Source: Marasmius tenuissimus (lineage: Eukaryota > Basidiomycota > Agaricomycetes > Agaricales > Marasmiaceae). Taken from it: DNA of 64,000 nucleotides. The notes beneath the pieces are model-generated. The model was not told the origin of the DNA. It saw only the letters and a list, made by a program, of their open reading frames with translations, and ran no database searches. Both the position numbers and the translations under genes were made by a program. Shown here in pieces: positions 1 to 12,500 of this stretch. The stretch covers positions 1,984,001 through 2,048,000 of the forward strand of contig JAQOTA010000054.1 of assembly GCA_029532415.1 (NCBI GenBank). The letters run 5' to 3'. Within the stretch, counting starts at the first letter, position 1. Every line of letters begins with the position of its first letter.

Positions 1-599
1 AGTATTGACAAACTTGTAGAAACCTTTGATGTATTCCGGAATAGAGCCTCCGGTCAGAAATCCAGCGCAGTCATTGGTAAAAGAGTTGCAGTTGAAGTCT
101 TCGAAGCACAGTTCAGACCGGTCAGGTATTGGACGCGTAATTCTCCTCTCGTACCTAAGAGATGATACTGGAAACCAGAGTTAGCAAAGTTTCATAGAGG
201 CCGATTAACGACGCACTTTATCCGCAGTGTACTGTTCTTTCATCTCTGATAAATACTCGTTGAATGTCTCTTCATCTATATCAGTCGTGCCCAGGTCAAC
301 GATTTGTAACGGTGAACCATGCTAAACTTGGCGATGAGTGCACGGAAACCAGTCCAGTAGTATTGCGAACGTACGTGAGACCTTCCAGGAGGGGTTTCCA
401 TTATTCCCTGTCCGTAGAATATCTCCTTGCCATAAACGACGATAGAAGTATGCCTGAATAAATCATGAGCCCAGACCGATAACAGAATCGGGAGAACATA
501 CCAGATGCCATCTATCTGCCTTCCAGTAAGCTGTAGAGACATATTCTTCGCCAGTCCATTGCTGAGATCATACACGTAAAGCTTTACAGGATGCGACAT
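1..599 (-). CDS. DeSI/PPPDE-domain (DUF862) thiol peptidase, 3' end outside the window
   Basis: Predicted cysteine isopeptidase of the PPPDE (DeSI-1, deSUMOylating/deubiquitinating) family. The start ATG at 599 opens with MSHPVKLYVYDLSNGLAKNM and continues to LTGRQIDGIW. After an intron at 454-501, HTSIVVYGKEIFYGQGI follows, carrying the family's catalytic His. Later exons read HGSPLQIVDLGTTDIDEETF and then, after another intron, DFNCNSFTNDCAGFLTGG, in which the Cys of NCNSF is the expected nucleophile. The model runs off the left edge after GSIPEYIKG. In many fungi this domain is followed by thioredoxin and PUL domains; here that cannot be seen. The gene is divergent from the carnitine acetyltransferase gene across about 360 bp. 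The family call is secure; the true substrate (SUMO, ubiquitin or other) is not shown by sequence. Confidence 0.88.
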
Positions 600-961
600 G
601 TCAGAATGAGAAGAGAAAAGGATAGAGAGAGAGAGGATTGCTAACCTGCTATGAAGGGCGTCAAAAAGTTGACAAGGCGAATTGCTGTGTGGCGGTGCCG
701 CTAGTGACGCGTCAGTCACGTGTAGTGCGGTATTATGTAAGCCAGAAATCAAGTGAAACTTGCCCAAACGGGCGTACAAGTTGAGCCGACCCGGTTCGGA
801 TAAAGCAGGATAAAGCTGGCACTCTGCCCAGATGGACTAACTCAACGCCCAGGACAGCCCCAGGACCTTTCATCGACCCTTCATCATCCCCACGTCGTCC
901 CCGACATTCTCCAGAGTATTCCTATCCTGTCAGCTCTGGTCAAGCCCTTAATTCCGCACTT
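600..961. promoter_or_regulatory. Divergent intergenic region (DeSI gene / carnitine acetyltransferase)
   Basis: This 362-bp stretch separates two divergent start codons, so it should hold both promoters. It contains pyrimidine-rich tracts toward the carnitine acetyltransferase side. I see no convincing TATA box or gene in it. A longer minus-strand open frame extends upstream of the DeSI start here, but it lacks family similarity before MSHPVKL. Confidence 0.5.
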
Positions 962-3432
962 ATGCTTAGACTGGGAACCGCTTTGTCCCGACCTTCTGTG
1001 GTGAGTATTTTTTTCTTCTCTAACTCCGCCCCTCCCACGACTTACGTCTGATTTTCGCGTCAAAAGAATTATATCTCTTCAATACCTGCAGCCATGTCGA
1101 AATCACAAACTTCAGGGTTCAAATCATCTGCACCTTCACGTTCATCCGAGACTGCACCCCCAGGTTATTCCATAGACCCAAAGGCTGGTCCTATGCTCAG
1201 ATTCCAAGCGTCTTTGCCACGGTTACCTGTTCCTTCTCTCCCGGAAACGGCCAAGAAGTATCTAGACACAGTCAGACCCCATGTCACGGATGCAGAGTAC
1301 GCAAAAACGCAGAACGCTGTCGAAACTTTCGTCGCTTCACCTCAAGCTGCCGAGCTGCAGAAACGATTAGAGGCCCGAGCTTCAGACCCGAACGTGAAGA
1401 ATTGGCTGGCAGACTGGTGGAATGACCTCGCGTACATGGGGTATCGCGATCCTGTGGTCGTCTTCGTCAGTTACTTCTATGTCCATCTCGATGATAAGTC
1501 ACGAAGAGATCCAGCAAAACGCGCTGCTAGTCTCATAAAAGCCATGCTGCCGTTCAGGGACTTGACCGAAAGGTGCGTAACTCCGAAGTTTTCCAAGTTG
1601 TACCACACGAGAGATGTTAATTTAAACCGTTCTTGCAGTCAACAGCTCGAACCAGAAAAAGTCAGGGGCGCACCACTATGCATGGACTCCTACAAGTGGC
1701 TGTACGTGAGGATCTACCGACCGACTTCATTTCCGCCCACTAATTTCCTAATTTAGGTTCCACTCCTCTCGATACCCCACTAAACCGTCAGACACCGCGC
1801 GGAAATTTGAACCATCTACCCATAACCATGTCGTCTTCGTGCGCAAGAATAAATTCTATGCCGTTCCCTTGACCAAGGAATCAGGAAAGGAGCTGTCGGC
1901 TGCCGAACTCGAAGTGTGAGTTATTCACATGTATTACACGCTTACGTCCCCGCTCACTCCCTCCATCCAGACAAATCGAGCGAGTCATCCAGAAAGCAGG
2001 CACTGATTCTCATCCGACGGCGATTGGAGCCTTAACGTCGGATAATCGCGATCTATGGACCGAAGCACGTGAAGCTCTCATCGCTGCCTCCCCGAGCGGT
2101 ATGAATGCCAAAAGTTTGGAGCAGATTGAAAGCGCAATGATCGTCGTCTGCCTGGATGATACAAAGCCTGTCACCCGCGAAGACATCTCATGGCAATGCT
2201 GGGTTGGCGACGGCAAAAACCGATTCTATGACAAGCATCAGTGTGAGTACCTACCATATTTTTGGAAGTACGGGCCGTGAATCAGTACTGATATTGACTG
2301 ACTTTCAATCAGTGATCGTCTTTGACAACGGCCGTTCTGGGTTCCTTGGAGAGCATTCGTGTATGGATGGGACTCCGACGTTGCGCATGAACGAATTTGT
2401 GTTGGCTTCCATTGCGTTGAATAAGATTAATATGGGGTCTGCACGAAATCCCGATACTGGCAAAGACCTTCCCGAGCCCACCGAATTACAGTTCGAAATA
2501 AACGGACAGGTACAACGGCTGGTCAAGGAAGCCGAATCCCGGTTCGATGAATTGGTGGGACAACATGATCTTCACGTATGTCGTTTTACGCATTATCCTT
2601 GCCTTTCCGGTTGGTATTGATTATTGATTATCAACGTCCAGGTGCTCCACTATGAGGGGTACGGGAAGAATCAAATCAAACAATTCAAGGCTTCCCCCGA
2701 TGCATGGGCTCAGATGGTCAAACAGCTAGCGTTCCACAAGATGTTCGGCCGGCCAGGGGTGACTTACGAGAGTGCCCAAACCAGAAAGTATCAGCTGGGA
2801 CGCACTGAAGTCATTCGTAGTGCGAGCAATGAAAGCAAGAAGTGGGCTGAAGCCATGCTCGATCCTCAGGAAACCGTAAGTTCTGCTCCCTCCCGAAATT
2901 ACGGTGCTATGTGCTGAACGCGCGGGGTCCGACGTGCTGTCGACAGGATACCAACCGCGCCGCCTTGTTCCGTGCGGCTGTGAAACGCCATCTGCAGTAT
3001 GCTGCCTGGGCTGCGGATGGCCATGGGGTTGACAGACATCTACTCGGACTGAAGAAGGTTATGAAGGAGGGAGAGTCGTTACCGGAGGTCTACAAAGACC
3101 CCTCGTTTGCGGGAACTAGTCGCTGGGAGTTGAGCACTAGTCAACTGAGCAGTGACTACTTTGACGGATGGGGTTACGGTGAAGGTGAGGAGTCATTTCC
3201 TTTACCAAATTCATCCTGCTAACTATGAATTACTTACTCCATAGTCGTTCCCGATGGTTATGGCCTGTCGTACTCGATAGGAGACAACTATATTCGATGG
3301 ACGATCACGAGTCTCAAGCGACATACAGCGGAGTTGAAACACTACCTCGCTGAGGCTGCCACCGAAACTCGTGTAATGATGGAGAGGGCCATGGCTGCTG
3401 AGAAGGCTTCATCAGGGGTCGGGAAGCTCTAG
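962..3432 (+). CDS. CAT2: Carnitine O-acetyltransferase, mitochondrial/peroxisomal (CAT2-like)
   Basis: Transfers acetyl groups between CoA and carnitine, allowing acetyl units to move between peroxisome, cytosol and mitochondrion. Predicted exons are 1094-1572, 1639-1701, 1757-1915, 1971-2242, 2313-2575, 2642-2875, 2947-3184 and 3245-3432; they sum to 631 codons in a consistent frame. Family blocks include LPRLPVPSLPETAKKYL near the start, LEPEKVRGAPLCMDSYKWL, GRSGFLGEHSCMDGTP with catalytic His near residue 339, and YGLSYSIGDNYIRWTI near the end. A short upstream exon (962-1000, MLRLGTALSRPSV) can splice to an acceptor at 1066 and continue in frame through NYISSIPAA into MSKSQ, giving about 653 residues with a basic, Ser/Thr-rich leader. 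The C-terminus is GKL, close to a PTS1 peroxisomal signal. Whether transcription starts before 962 or between exons is unknown, so either start may be used. Confidence 0.93.
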
Positions 3433-4561
3433 CCTAGGATAACGGTATTCGGTCGACAGCATCTCACTGGGGCTTGTCCTACCTCTCCATGTTATGTCCT
3501 TTCCATTTTATAGAATTTCACCGCTTTTTAAATGAATTGGCGTCCAAACTCCGTGCGTCGCGGGAATAATCGAATGGGGACATTGGTTTATTCTCGCTGC
3601 GCTGTGCAGCTGTGAAAATAGAGGGGGGCTTTTTTTTACCCTGGGAATTCATTCATAGTAGGAATGGAGGTCGAGGCTAAGTACTCCATTCCCTGACCTG
3701 GTATGGAAGGAGCTGAAGCTCCTGCATTGCAGGTCACAGACTCAAAAATACAGTCGACAACAAAGCTTGCGTTTCTGAGGACAAGTGGTGAGTTTGCTCT
3801 TCATCAGTCCTGAGAGATAGGATCGCGGTGTTAGAGTGAAGGTTAACACGAGGAGCTCCGCGTATTTCGCATGGTCCACTTATAGATCTTAAACCCCTTC
3901 AAGGAAGTTATGAAGCCCCTTGAAGCCCACGCTGCATAGATAGTGGCATGAACCAGTCACTATCCCATATCTGCTAGCTGGGCGTTGGACCTTGAACCAA
4001 TGCCACTACGGGACGAGTGCGCTTTTGGGCCTCTCGGCTCTTGACGTGAATCCTAGTCACAGTCCATCAGAAAGCTACGATATTCGCTGATTCAGAGGCT
4101 GGGAACCGCCTGAGTTCATTCCCTGAACTATCGCGAAACTTCGCTTCCCAATCCGATATGCCGAGCTGCCTCTCCTTTTACTAAATTGACGGGTTGTGGT
4201 CAGCATCACTTCAGTACCTTCTCTCTCTGCTTTTCGAGGCCTATCAGAACGCTTTAGCCGGTCTTTCCTGCCGTCGGCGGAATCGGTGCTGATGGTTCAT
4301 GTGCATGAATCATCACGATCAGGAATGATTTTGAACATTGACATGGCGTCAATACATATGGTCCGTTTGGTAAAGTCCGAGGCTCCCTGGCAGCCCTGCT
4401 TTTGGATTGCTTGTTATGTTACTATGTTGGCAAGTTACTAGTTATATCCCTTCAATTCCCATCCGACGAATTCATGTATATGTCGGTTGTTGGCTTGGTT
4501 TGCACGTAACCTTCCTCCTTCGTCCTTCGTCCGACTTGCGCGCAGCGGCCCCCCCGCAGTC
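3433..4561. other. Intergenic region, no gene recognised
   Basis: About 1.1 kb between the carnitine acetyltransferase stop and the first zinc-cluster regulator. It contains a T8 run near 3629-3636 and short direct repeats of the type ccttgaagccc around 3905-3930. The short open frames here show no conserved protein block. Confidence 0.5.
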
Positions 4562-7500
4562 ATGTCTCCCTCTGTTGCGTCCCTTCCTTCATCCTCTCGT
4601 CCTCAGGACCCAGACCCTCGACCTACTAAGCGAGCCAGGAAGGCTCCCCCCACTGACGATGTTGGCCAAAACCATTTTTCCAACGCTTCACCCCCGGTCG
4701 ACCACATCTTCATCTCAGAAAGCCTCAATTCAGGCAAGAAATCTGGTGGCAAGAAGGTGAGTCGCAAGACATTTTGACACATGTAATGGGCTCATTTTCT
4801 TTTGTTTACCAGGCTCCCTTGTCTTGTTGTGAATGTCGAAGGTATATTTCCTTTTGCCTCGAATATAATGTTGAATGATATCATTTTATTGACCCTGGAC
4901 TCAGATTGAAGCTGAAAGTTAGTCTTAGCATCCGTTCGAGGTCATATTCGATGGACTGATTTTTTGATTCCTCGCAGTGCGATCGTACTTTTCCTTGGTG
5001 AGTTGATGTTCGATACTGACCGGGGTTGTTCGTCTGACTATCCTTTCTAGTGGATCGTGTAAGAAGCGAGGCGTAAGCGACATATGTCCAGACGGTGCGT
5101 TCCTCTCGTGTTTCTGTCCGAGTATCTTTCGAGCTCGAAGCTGCAGGGGTTTTGGTCTCTGGCAAGGGCACGAGGTAAATGATCTATTACCTGAGGCGTG
5201 CCAAAAGACCTGACTCGACCGACGACAGGTTTATTCTTGCTAATACGGAGCAGCTGCACACGAAGATCCATGAAATGAGTGAGCATATTAGAAAGCTAGA
5301 AGAGGCATTGGAGAATTCGACCTCGGGACCACATTCACTCCTCACACCCGAGATGCTCAGCGTCAAGAGTACTATGGAACTTTACGGGCCCACACAAGGC
5401 AAGCCAGACGCGAGCAGGCAGACGCCAGAGCACGAGCCTCCCGCGGCAGATTCAAGTCGGCATTCCTCTGGTTCTCGGGACGTTCCTTCGAACGCCTCAC
5501 CACCGAGTGTGCGTCCCTTCGACTCGAGTCCATGCCCCTCCTTGACATAATTCCCTTAACATAACCCCACAGATCAAACACGAACCCCAGCATGACACTC
5601 TCGACTCTGTTGAGGGCGAAGTGCGACGACTGAGCAGCAGTTTCCCTTTGACAGAAAGCGGGGTCAACCCTGCATTGCGCCAGCACCTTCAAAGGTCGCT
5701 TCCTTCACGCTCAGAAGCTGACTTCCTGTGGGAACAGACTCGCCAAAACGCATTGTGGCAGTAAGTCCTATTATGAGTTTGTTCATCGAAATGGTGGTGC
5801 TAATCTGTACGTGTCTAAGGTACAATCCACACACGGATGAAACGTTCTATCCTAATCTTGCGCACCACTGCTACGCAACCCCGGCGAGCGAGCTGAGCAC
5901 ACGGCGCCTTGCTTTATTTTATATGATCCTGGCCATCGGGTGCAAAGTGGACGTAGCAAAACGCAGCGCAGACTCGCCTGACGCGGAACATTATCATACT
6001 CTTGCTCGAGCCGCAATCAGTGAAGTGTCTGTATTGGAGGACACAACCGTCGAAACGATTACTGCCCTGTTTTACGAGATCTGGTATCTCCTCGTGTTCT
6101 CGGATAACAAGACTGGAGGCGGACACGCATGGGGTCTTATGGGACTCACAGCTAAGGTTCGTGGTCGCAGTCCCACTCGTCGCACGCGTCATTCAATCGT
6201 TACGTCTATCGCAGTTGGCGCAGAGTGTAAGCGACTATTCTCTCCGCATTCGTATAATTGTCGGCTGAGCCCTCATGTGAATCGTTCAGATTGGCCTACG
6301 TGAGTGTTGAATCGCGTTTCCTCGTAAGCATTGTCTGACAGCTTACCTGGCTCAGATCGTAACGGGACCAAGTCAAAGGTGATTCCCGAGGAAGTGGAGA
6401 AACGTCGAAGGTATCTACCTCATGTAATTGCCATACGACCTCATTGATCTCGATCTTACACCAGCTTATTCTGGGAACTCCTATATCTCGACGCACGTCT
6501 GTCGTTGTCTTTGGGGAGGCCGCCATCCCTTTCCATCAAGTATATGGACTGCAAGAGACCAACTTACTCTCCGGACTTGGGCTGTGATCCGGCTCAAAGT
6601 TCTCATTATTGTGGGTATCAGATAATTTCCCTGGTCCTCTTCCCGTTTCTGACAGTGTATACGTATCAAGACCAAGAGTGGAAACACTCGTTCTACATTC
6701 ATTGTCTGGCTCCGGTTCTTGACGCTATCTCACAGCCTGTCCTGGAGTACTCCACTGTTGTTGCTCTCGACAAGACAATCCGGGATTTCAATGTCCCCGC
6801 ACCTCTTGCGGCGCGAAACTATCAAGGACGTACGCTTCTCATGCAAAAAACTTCTCACATGATTGCTTTGGAGACAGGTAAGAGATTTCAGTTCTCAAGC
6901 CGTTGCTCGAAGTTAAATGGTCCGTAGTTCTTCTGCAGCTGCACAGAACGTATTTTGTACGAGCTCTGAGTGGCTTCGAGGAAGCGTTTAACCGCCGCCA
7001 TCGTCATGCCCCTTCTGTGGTCGCGGTGTTTTTAAGCGCAACAAGGATGATCGCCACCGTCGAACAGTTATACAATCAGGTTCCTGAATTATCTGTTCGA
7101 ATATCGGGGTATTGGTCGAATGCGTTTTCAGCCGCGGTTTGTCCCTCTGGCTCATCAGGATCGTGTAGTATACTGAGCTGCGTTATAGGTTGCTCTCTGT
7201 TTGCTCGTCAGTCGAGCACCCTTTACTTGCTTGTGAGTGGTGGTCGTGTCTTTTCATGTTGTTTTCTCTGGAGAGCTCATCAACGAACGATAGGTCCCCT
7301 GCCGCCCTCCAGGAGTTAGAACGGGCGCGTCTCCTGTTCTCCTCTGCAGAGGCACATTGCTCTCGTGCCAGGCAGGTTGAGGTTAGCGCTTTCGGTTTCC
7401 TATCTTGCGCCGCAAACTGACCGTGGCGGTCTAGCCTGTTCTGCAAACAATGATCGCAAAAGCAAATGACATCTTCCGGAGATGGTATTCTGGTCAAGAG

Positions 7501-7950
7501 GTACCAACAATGGTGTTGCGCCACACTGATGATATCTCAGAGCCCGAGCTCATCGGGATGGGAAGCCCGCCATATGTCCCTCCAGCAACGCCGGGGTCGC
7601 CGCCGGGAAACCAGAATACCGACTCCTTCCAACAAGCTCATCGAAACTTGAAACAGTGCATAGCTGAATCACATGAGCGAGCGAAGATTATGTTCCCCAT
7701 GCGAAAACCGTGTCAATGTTCCGTCCCAACAACTCCTTGTCCCCCTTCTCATTCATGGGAACCACCCCCACCAATTGACCAGTCATCACCAGTCCTTCCC
7801 TACATATATCCTCACATCGCGAACCCCTTGGGCTTTACCACTCCCAATGTCGGGAATCCCCAAACTACCTTCAGCGGAACAGAAAGCGTCAACTTCGAGC
7901 TGGGAGCTTTACATCCCAACACGGAACAGAGCTGGATGGCATGGTTCTAA
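4562..7950 (+). CDS. Zn2Cys6 fungal transcription factor (regulator 1 of a convergent pair)
   Basis: Nuclear zinc-cluster regulator with a fungal-specific middle homology domain. The start at 4562 gives MSPSVASLPSSSRPQ followed by the basic stretch PTKRARK. The DNA-binding cluster is spread over very short exons: APLSCCECRR, then LKLK (a 13-nt exon at 4907-4919), then CDRTFPC, then GSCKKRGVSDICPDG and VLVSGKGTRFILANTEQLH. This gives six Cys in the expected C-x2-C-x6-C-x5-C-x2-C spacing. A short coiled coil (EHIRKLEEAL) follows. Middle-domain blocks include RRLALFYMILAIG, FYEIWYLLVFSDNK, HAWGLMGLTAK and SLSLGRPPSLSIKYMDCKRP. The Pro-rich tail ends in SWMAWF. The target genes are unknown. It is paralogous to the gene at 9583-12888. 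Confidence 0.85.
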
Positions 7951-8108
7951 TCTCTAACTTGCAGTATTTAGCGTTTTCGCGTAGTCGTATGGATATCTCC
8001 GAATGTCTTCAATTCTATTATTTGTTGCTGACCCTTGAACCCTAGCGCAAGATACAACTAGCTAAATATTAACATCAAGCTACATGTCGACTGTTCATAC
8101 AATGATGA

Positions 8109-9361
8109 TTATCGCCCCGTGACTAGGGACGTTCTGAGGTACGGCGGTCCATTACCCATCGGTGCATATTGCGTGGGTGGGATTTGTGTTGGTATCCCCG
8201 CCTGCAGTTGAAGGCCTAAATTGACGCCTTGGTTCTGCGGGCCGGGTGTGTGGACTTCACGTATCGTGGTACGATCCTCTCGCTCTGCAATGGTTGCACC
8301 TCCCCTCGTTGGATCTGTCAACCCGTTCGTAGCAGTGGCTGTCTGTCCAAAGCCGTACATTTTCCCGTTGAACTGTATATGGTCGAACCCCTCCGGAGAG
8401 TATATTTCGCGCAACTTGAAGAAGGTATCGGAGATGAGGAGCGAGTCTGGGCCTGCCTGATGAGCGTTACCGACCCGTTGAATCTATCAGTAGCGAAGGT
8501 TAGTTGAAACGGCACTTTGACGGTCACAGGCCACACGCACGCCCAGCTCCTCCGCCATATCGTTGAGGGTAAGACCTTTACTTGTACTTGGTTTGTAGCG
8601 ATTTAAAATATATCGAGTGTCGTAAACTGTCGGGAACCACGTATGCAGGACTTCCCAGAACATCTCTTCTGTTGACGGTAGCGATTCTCCGGTCAAGGCC
8701 CTAAGGAAGTACCCAAAATCATAGCCACTGGTTTTTCATAATGAGGGGTAAAGTTTGAGAGGATGGAGAGGCCGACGCACCTATGGAAAGATATCCACTT
8801 CGTGTCGTTCGTCAAAACCAGCCCAGACGAGATCATCAACTCCGCAAAATCGCTTTGAGCTATCCCCATCTCCTCATGCCTCACAAGATCGATTCCAGAC
8901 TTCTGCAATAATTCGATGAACTCGGGAGAGTACATATCCTCGCTGTTGAAACCAATGCTCGCAATCGGGAAACCGTGTCCAGAGCCAAACTAGCGGACGT
9001 ACTTCACGCTAAAACGAAAGTTGAACTGCCATGTTGATCCTTCATGCGAATGGTTTCCCTCTTCGTCGGCCAACGTGATCCCGAACTGCACGAGCTTCAG
9101 CAAATCGACGTTGCAGCGCATTGTCTGGTAGTGGTATTCAGACATGGTTTTGAAGTTGCCGATGGGTCTAGCGATGACACCGGGAAACTCTGTGTCCTAG
9201 GAGGAGCATGTATGGGATTGGCGATTGGAAAAGGGTTGAATCGTTACACGTACCATCGCTATGTAAGGACAAGTTTCAATTACATCGCGTATGAGGCGCA
9301 TTTCCTCGTGAAGATTGTGGGCCCATACTTCCCGTATCCGAGGCTGTACGCCTTGCTGCAT
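8109..9361 (-). CDS. CAF1: CCR4-NOT deadenylase subunit CAF1/POP2
   Basis: DEDD-family 3'-5' exoribonuclease that shortens poly(A) tails in the CCR4-NOT complex. The start at 9361 reads MQQGVQPRIREVWAHNLHEE. An intron lies between ETCPYIAM and DTEFPGVIARPIGNFKTM, which holds the first catalytic Asp and Glu. The frame continues through HYQTMRCNVDLLKLVQFG and STWQFNFRFS, then an intron whose split codon AG|C joins to EDMYSPEFIELLQKSGIDL. Next come the third Asp in HSGYDFGYFLRALTG, WFPTVYDTRYILNRY, an intron, and NAHQAGPDSLLISDTFFKL with the fourth Asp. The C-terminal tail after MYGFGQTA is low in conservation. All catalytic residues are visible, so the gene looks intact. It sits between two paralogous transcription factors, 159 bp from the convergent stop of regulator 1. 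Confidence 0.95.
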
Positions 9362-9582
9362 GAATAGGACCAATTCGTGGTCAAGATAGAGGGGAGATAG
9401 CTTGTAAGATAATGTCGAGTGAACTTGACAATGAAAGGGACTCGCGGAGCAGTTGAAAGGAACAGTGAATTATGTAATTCATATGATAGTACAAGTCGCA
9501 CAGTCTGAGTATTTACAGTAATAACATTTCAGGCTCATACTCATCCACCAGAGACACCAAGAAATTCGTAGAGATGACCATA

Positions 9583-12500
9583 CTAGAACCATGCCATGAA
9601 GCTTGTCTCTTCCAAATCTGTCATGAGCGCACCGTGGTCAAAGTTGAACGAATGAACACCATTCACTCTTGGCTCCGAGGGCATGAACGGATTATCAGGC
9701 GCATCCGCATATTCGACCTCTTCAGGTCTGTACCGATCTTCGACACCGAGCCCGACACTGTTAAAATTGTATATGTCAGGTAACCAGACACGATTGCTGG
9801 CTGGCAAGAGGTGATCGACGGCGCCACCAGTCGATCCAGAATGGACAGGTGTGAATTGGGGGACGTGGGGTGTTTCCACTTTGAGACGCTCGAATTGCTG
9901 ACGAAGGGAAAAGTGGGCGTTCGAGAATGACGGGGGTGGACCCGATCCCAGTTCTCCGAGGCGGAGTTGAGAGCTATTGCCGATTTGTTCAACCCCAACT
10001 TGTTTCCGCCACTCCATATAGTTTCCGCTCGCTTTCTCGGTCAGAGCGTGTATATAGGGCTGCGTGTTTCTATAAGAAGACCTTCGTAGTCCAATACGTA
10101 GAAACTTACGGAGGCCTTTCCGCTGAAAGGGAGAATTTTCCCCGCCTGACGAAACAGCCTACAAACTTTGTCTAGGTCGTTCAACGCACACGGTGCTATA
10201 GGACACGCAGGTGCTCGAGACACCAACAGAGCCAATGTAACCTGAGGGTGTCTCCTCAGTGATAGCCGAGAAGGAGAACGGCGCGCACTTACCGCTGCTG
10301 AGAAAGAGTTGAACCAGAAGCAGAGGAACCGGGCACTTAGCTGCGCCTCGCACTCAAACAGTGTTTCAACCGCCGTGATGATAGAAGATGCACTCAGGTA
10401 CGTGGCTAAAACCGAAGGCGCGTAGTTGTGTTGCAGCTCAAATGAGACGGGACTGCTCATGGTTTGGATAAAGTAACGGCGGTGAAGTTGCAAGAGAACT
10501 GTCGATGCCGAGCGTAATGAATTCATAACAGGACGATCACCATGACAAGTCGTATATGCTCACCAATGTCACGTCCCGTAGAAAGCAATGCCCTTTGCAT
10601 GGCGAGGAAACGCTTTGGTGCTGGGTTCCCTGCTCGGTCGTCCAAGAGCTCGGGCACAGCGAAGTCACGGATTCTGGCATCCAGAGCCAAGGTCGCAGAG
10701 TATTCTAAGGGCTTGACCGAGATGATAGTTTCCAAAGCGGGAGTCAGGCATTTGATGAAGAAAGAGTTCTTCCATTCGTGGTCTGGCGACAATGCTATCA
10801 GAGATATGACGGGTAATAAGTAGAAGAACTCGTGGGACCGACACAGAATCTCTTCCTTTGGCACATACATTCCTTGCGCGTCGTATGCAGGTGGCTTTAT
10901 ATCGACGTGCGCTAGACATATGGAAGGTGGACGTCCAAGCGACAGACTCTGCAATGGAGGGTTAATTCAGCTCTATAGGAAACGAGCTTAATAGGTACCA
11001 TTCGACAGTCTAGGTTCAGTAATTCCCAAAAGATGTATCTTCGTTTTTCGTGCTCCTCAGGGATATGCTTCATTCGAGAGCTTTCACGATGCAGCCCAAG
11101 CTAGACGTCGGTCAATCAACCTCAGACTTCCGTTCATTCATGAGAAATCGCTCAACTCCTTGCGCCAACTAGCAGAGTGTCAGTCTCGAGAAAAGATACA
11201 GGGTGAAATAGGACCAACCTTCGCAACAAAGCCCATTAGATTCCAGGCATAGCCGACTGCTTTCTTATTGTCTGAGAAAATGAGATGGTACCAGATCATA
11301 AAAAACTAGCGCGTCGTCGTTAGCTCAAGGTTCCAGGCACGATAGAATCTCACTTACGAGGGCGTGCAGTGTATCGAAGTCGGGTTCTTCCATCAGGGGT
11401 ATTTCGCAGACAGAAGCTCTCGCTAGGTGATGATACGCTTCGCCGTGCAATGATCCCAGGGGTCGCTCAAGGTCGACCAGGGACCCTATAGAAAGGACCA
11501 TGAGTAGCAAAGCAAGTCGCCTGGGACTGAGATCCTCAATTTCGCTATGGTAGCAATGATGTAAGAGGTTTGGTATGAAAGTCTCCGAAGCGTCTAGGTT
11601 GTATCTAGGATCGAACGACAGTCAGAGGCTGCAAGTTGAACAATGTGAACGGACGTACTGCCACAGTGCATTGTTACGGGCCTGCTCGCAAACACGAGCG
11701 GCCTCGCTTCGCTCTGGCAATGCATCACGAATACGTTTTCTGATTCTGAGATCCACAGCCCAGGGGAAAGGAAAGGTCGAGCTCAGTTGCATGATGTCAG
11801 GGGGCACTTCTGGCCCCCCTTCAGATGATCCCGTCGCCTTGTCCCTGGCGTCAGTCTTCCTACTGTCAAAAAAAGAGCCCACGACATACCCGAGCCTGCT
11901 GGAAGAGTTGTCAGTCTGGGGAATGGGCTCACAAGAAATAGACGGGACATTACATGGCTTTGTTCGGCCATAGCAACATTGCCCAACGACAAAGCCCCGA
12001 CCGAAGACCTCAAATTTTCGTCCCGCTGAAAAGAAGTCATATCTATCGATGCAGAAAATGGCGGGGGACCTCCATACAACTCCTGCGACGTTTTGATTTG
12101 TAGCAGTCCTGGAGCGAGTAGTGGGTGTGGCTGTGAGGACTGAGTTGCTTGGAGCGTCTGCAATCCATCTTCCAGCTGTCGAACGCGGTCACTCAATTGT
12201 AGTATCTTTGCGTGTAGCTGCTCGGTGTTGGCTAGAATGAAACTAGAAACATTTGAGTAGACGGACTGCGATCGATGGAAAAAAGACCTCTACCGGCTCC
12301 CTCTTCCAGATGTGAGCGTGCCTAGTATGCTTTCAAGATCAACATCTCACCTATGGTACTGAGAGAGAGGGGACTCACCTTCTGGACATATATCGGAACA
12401 GCCTCTCTTCCGACACGACTAATTGATGAATCAAACTCAGAGAAAGTACAACAAAGCGAGCTCTGGAAATGACCTGGCAAGGAAACACACGATCACACTG

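Noticed and set aside
9044..9367. A plus-strand frame of 107 codons.
   Set aside because: It lies opposite the catalytic exon of CAF1, which is firmly identified on the minus strand.
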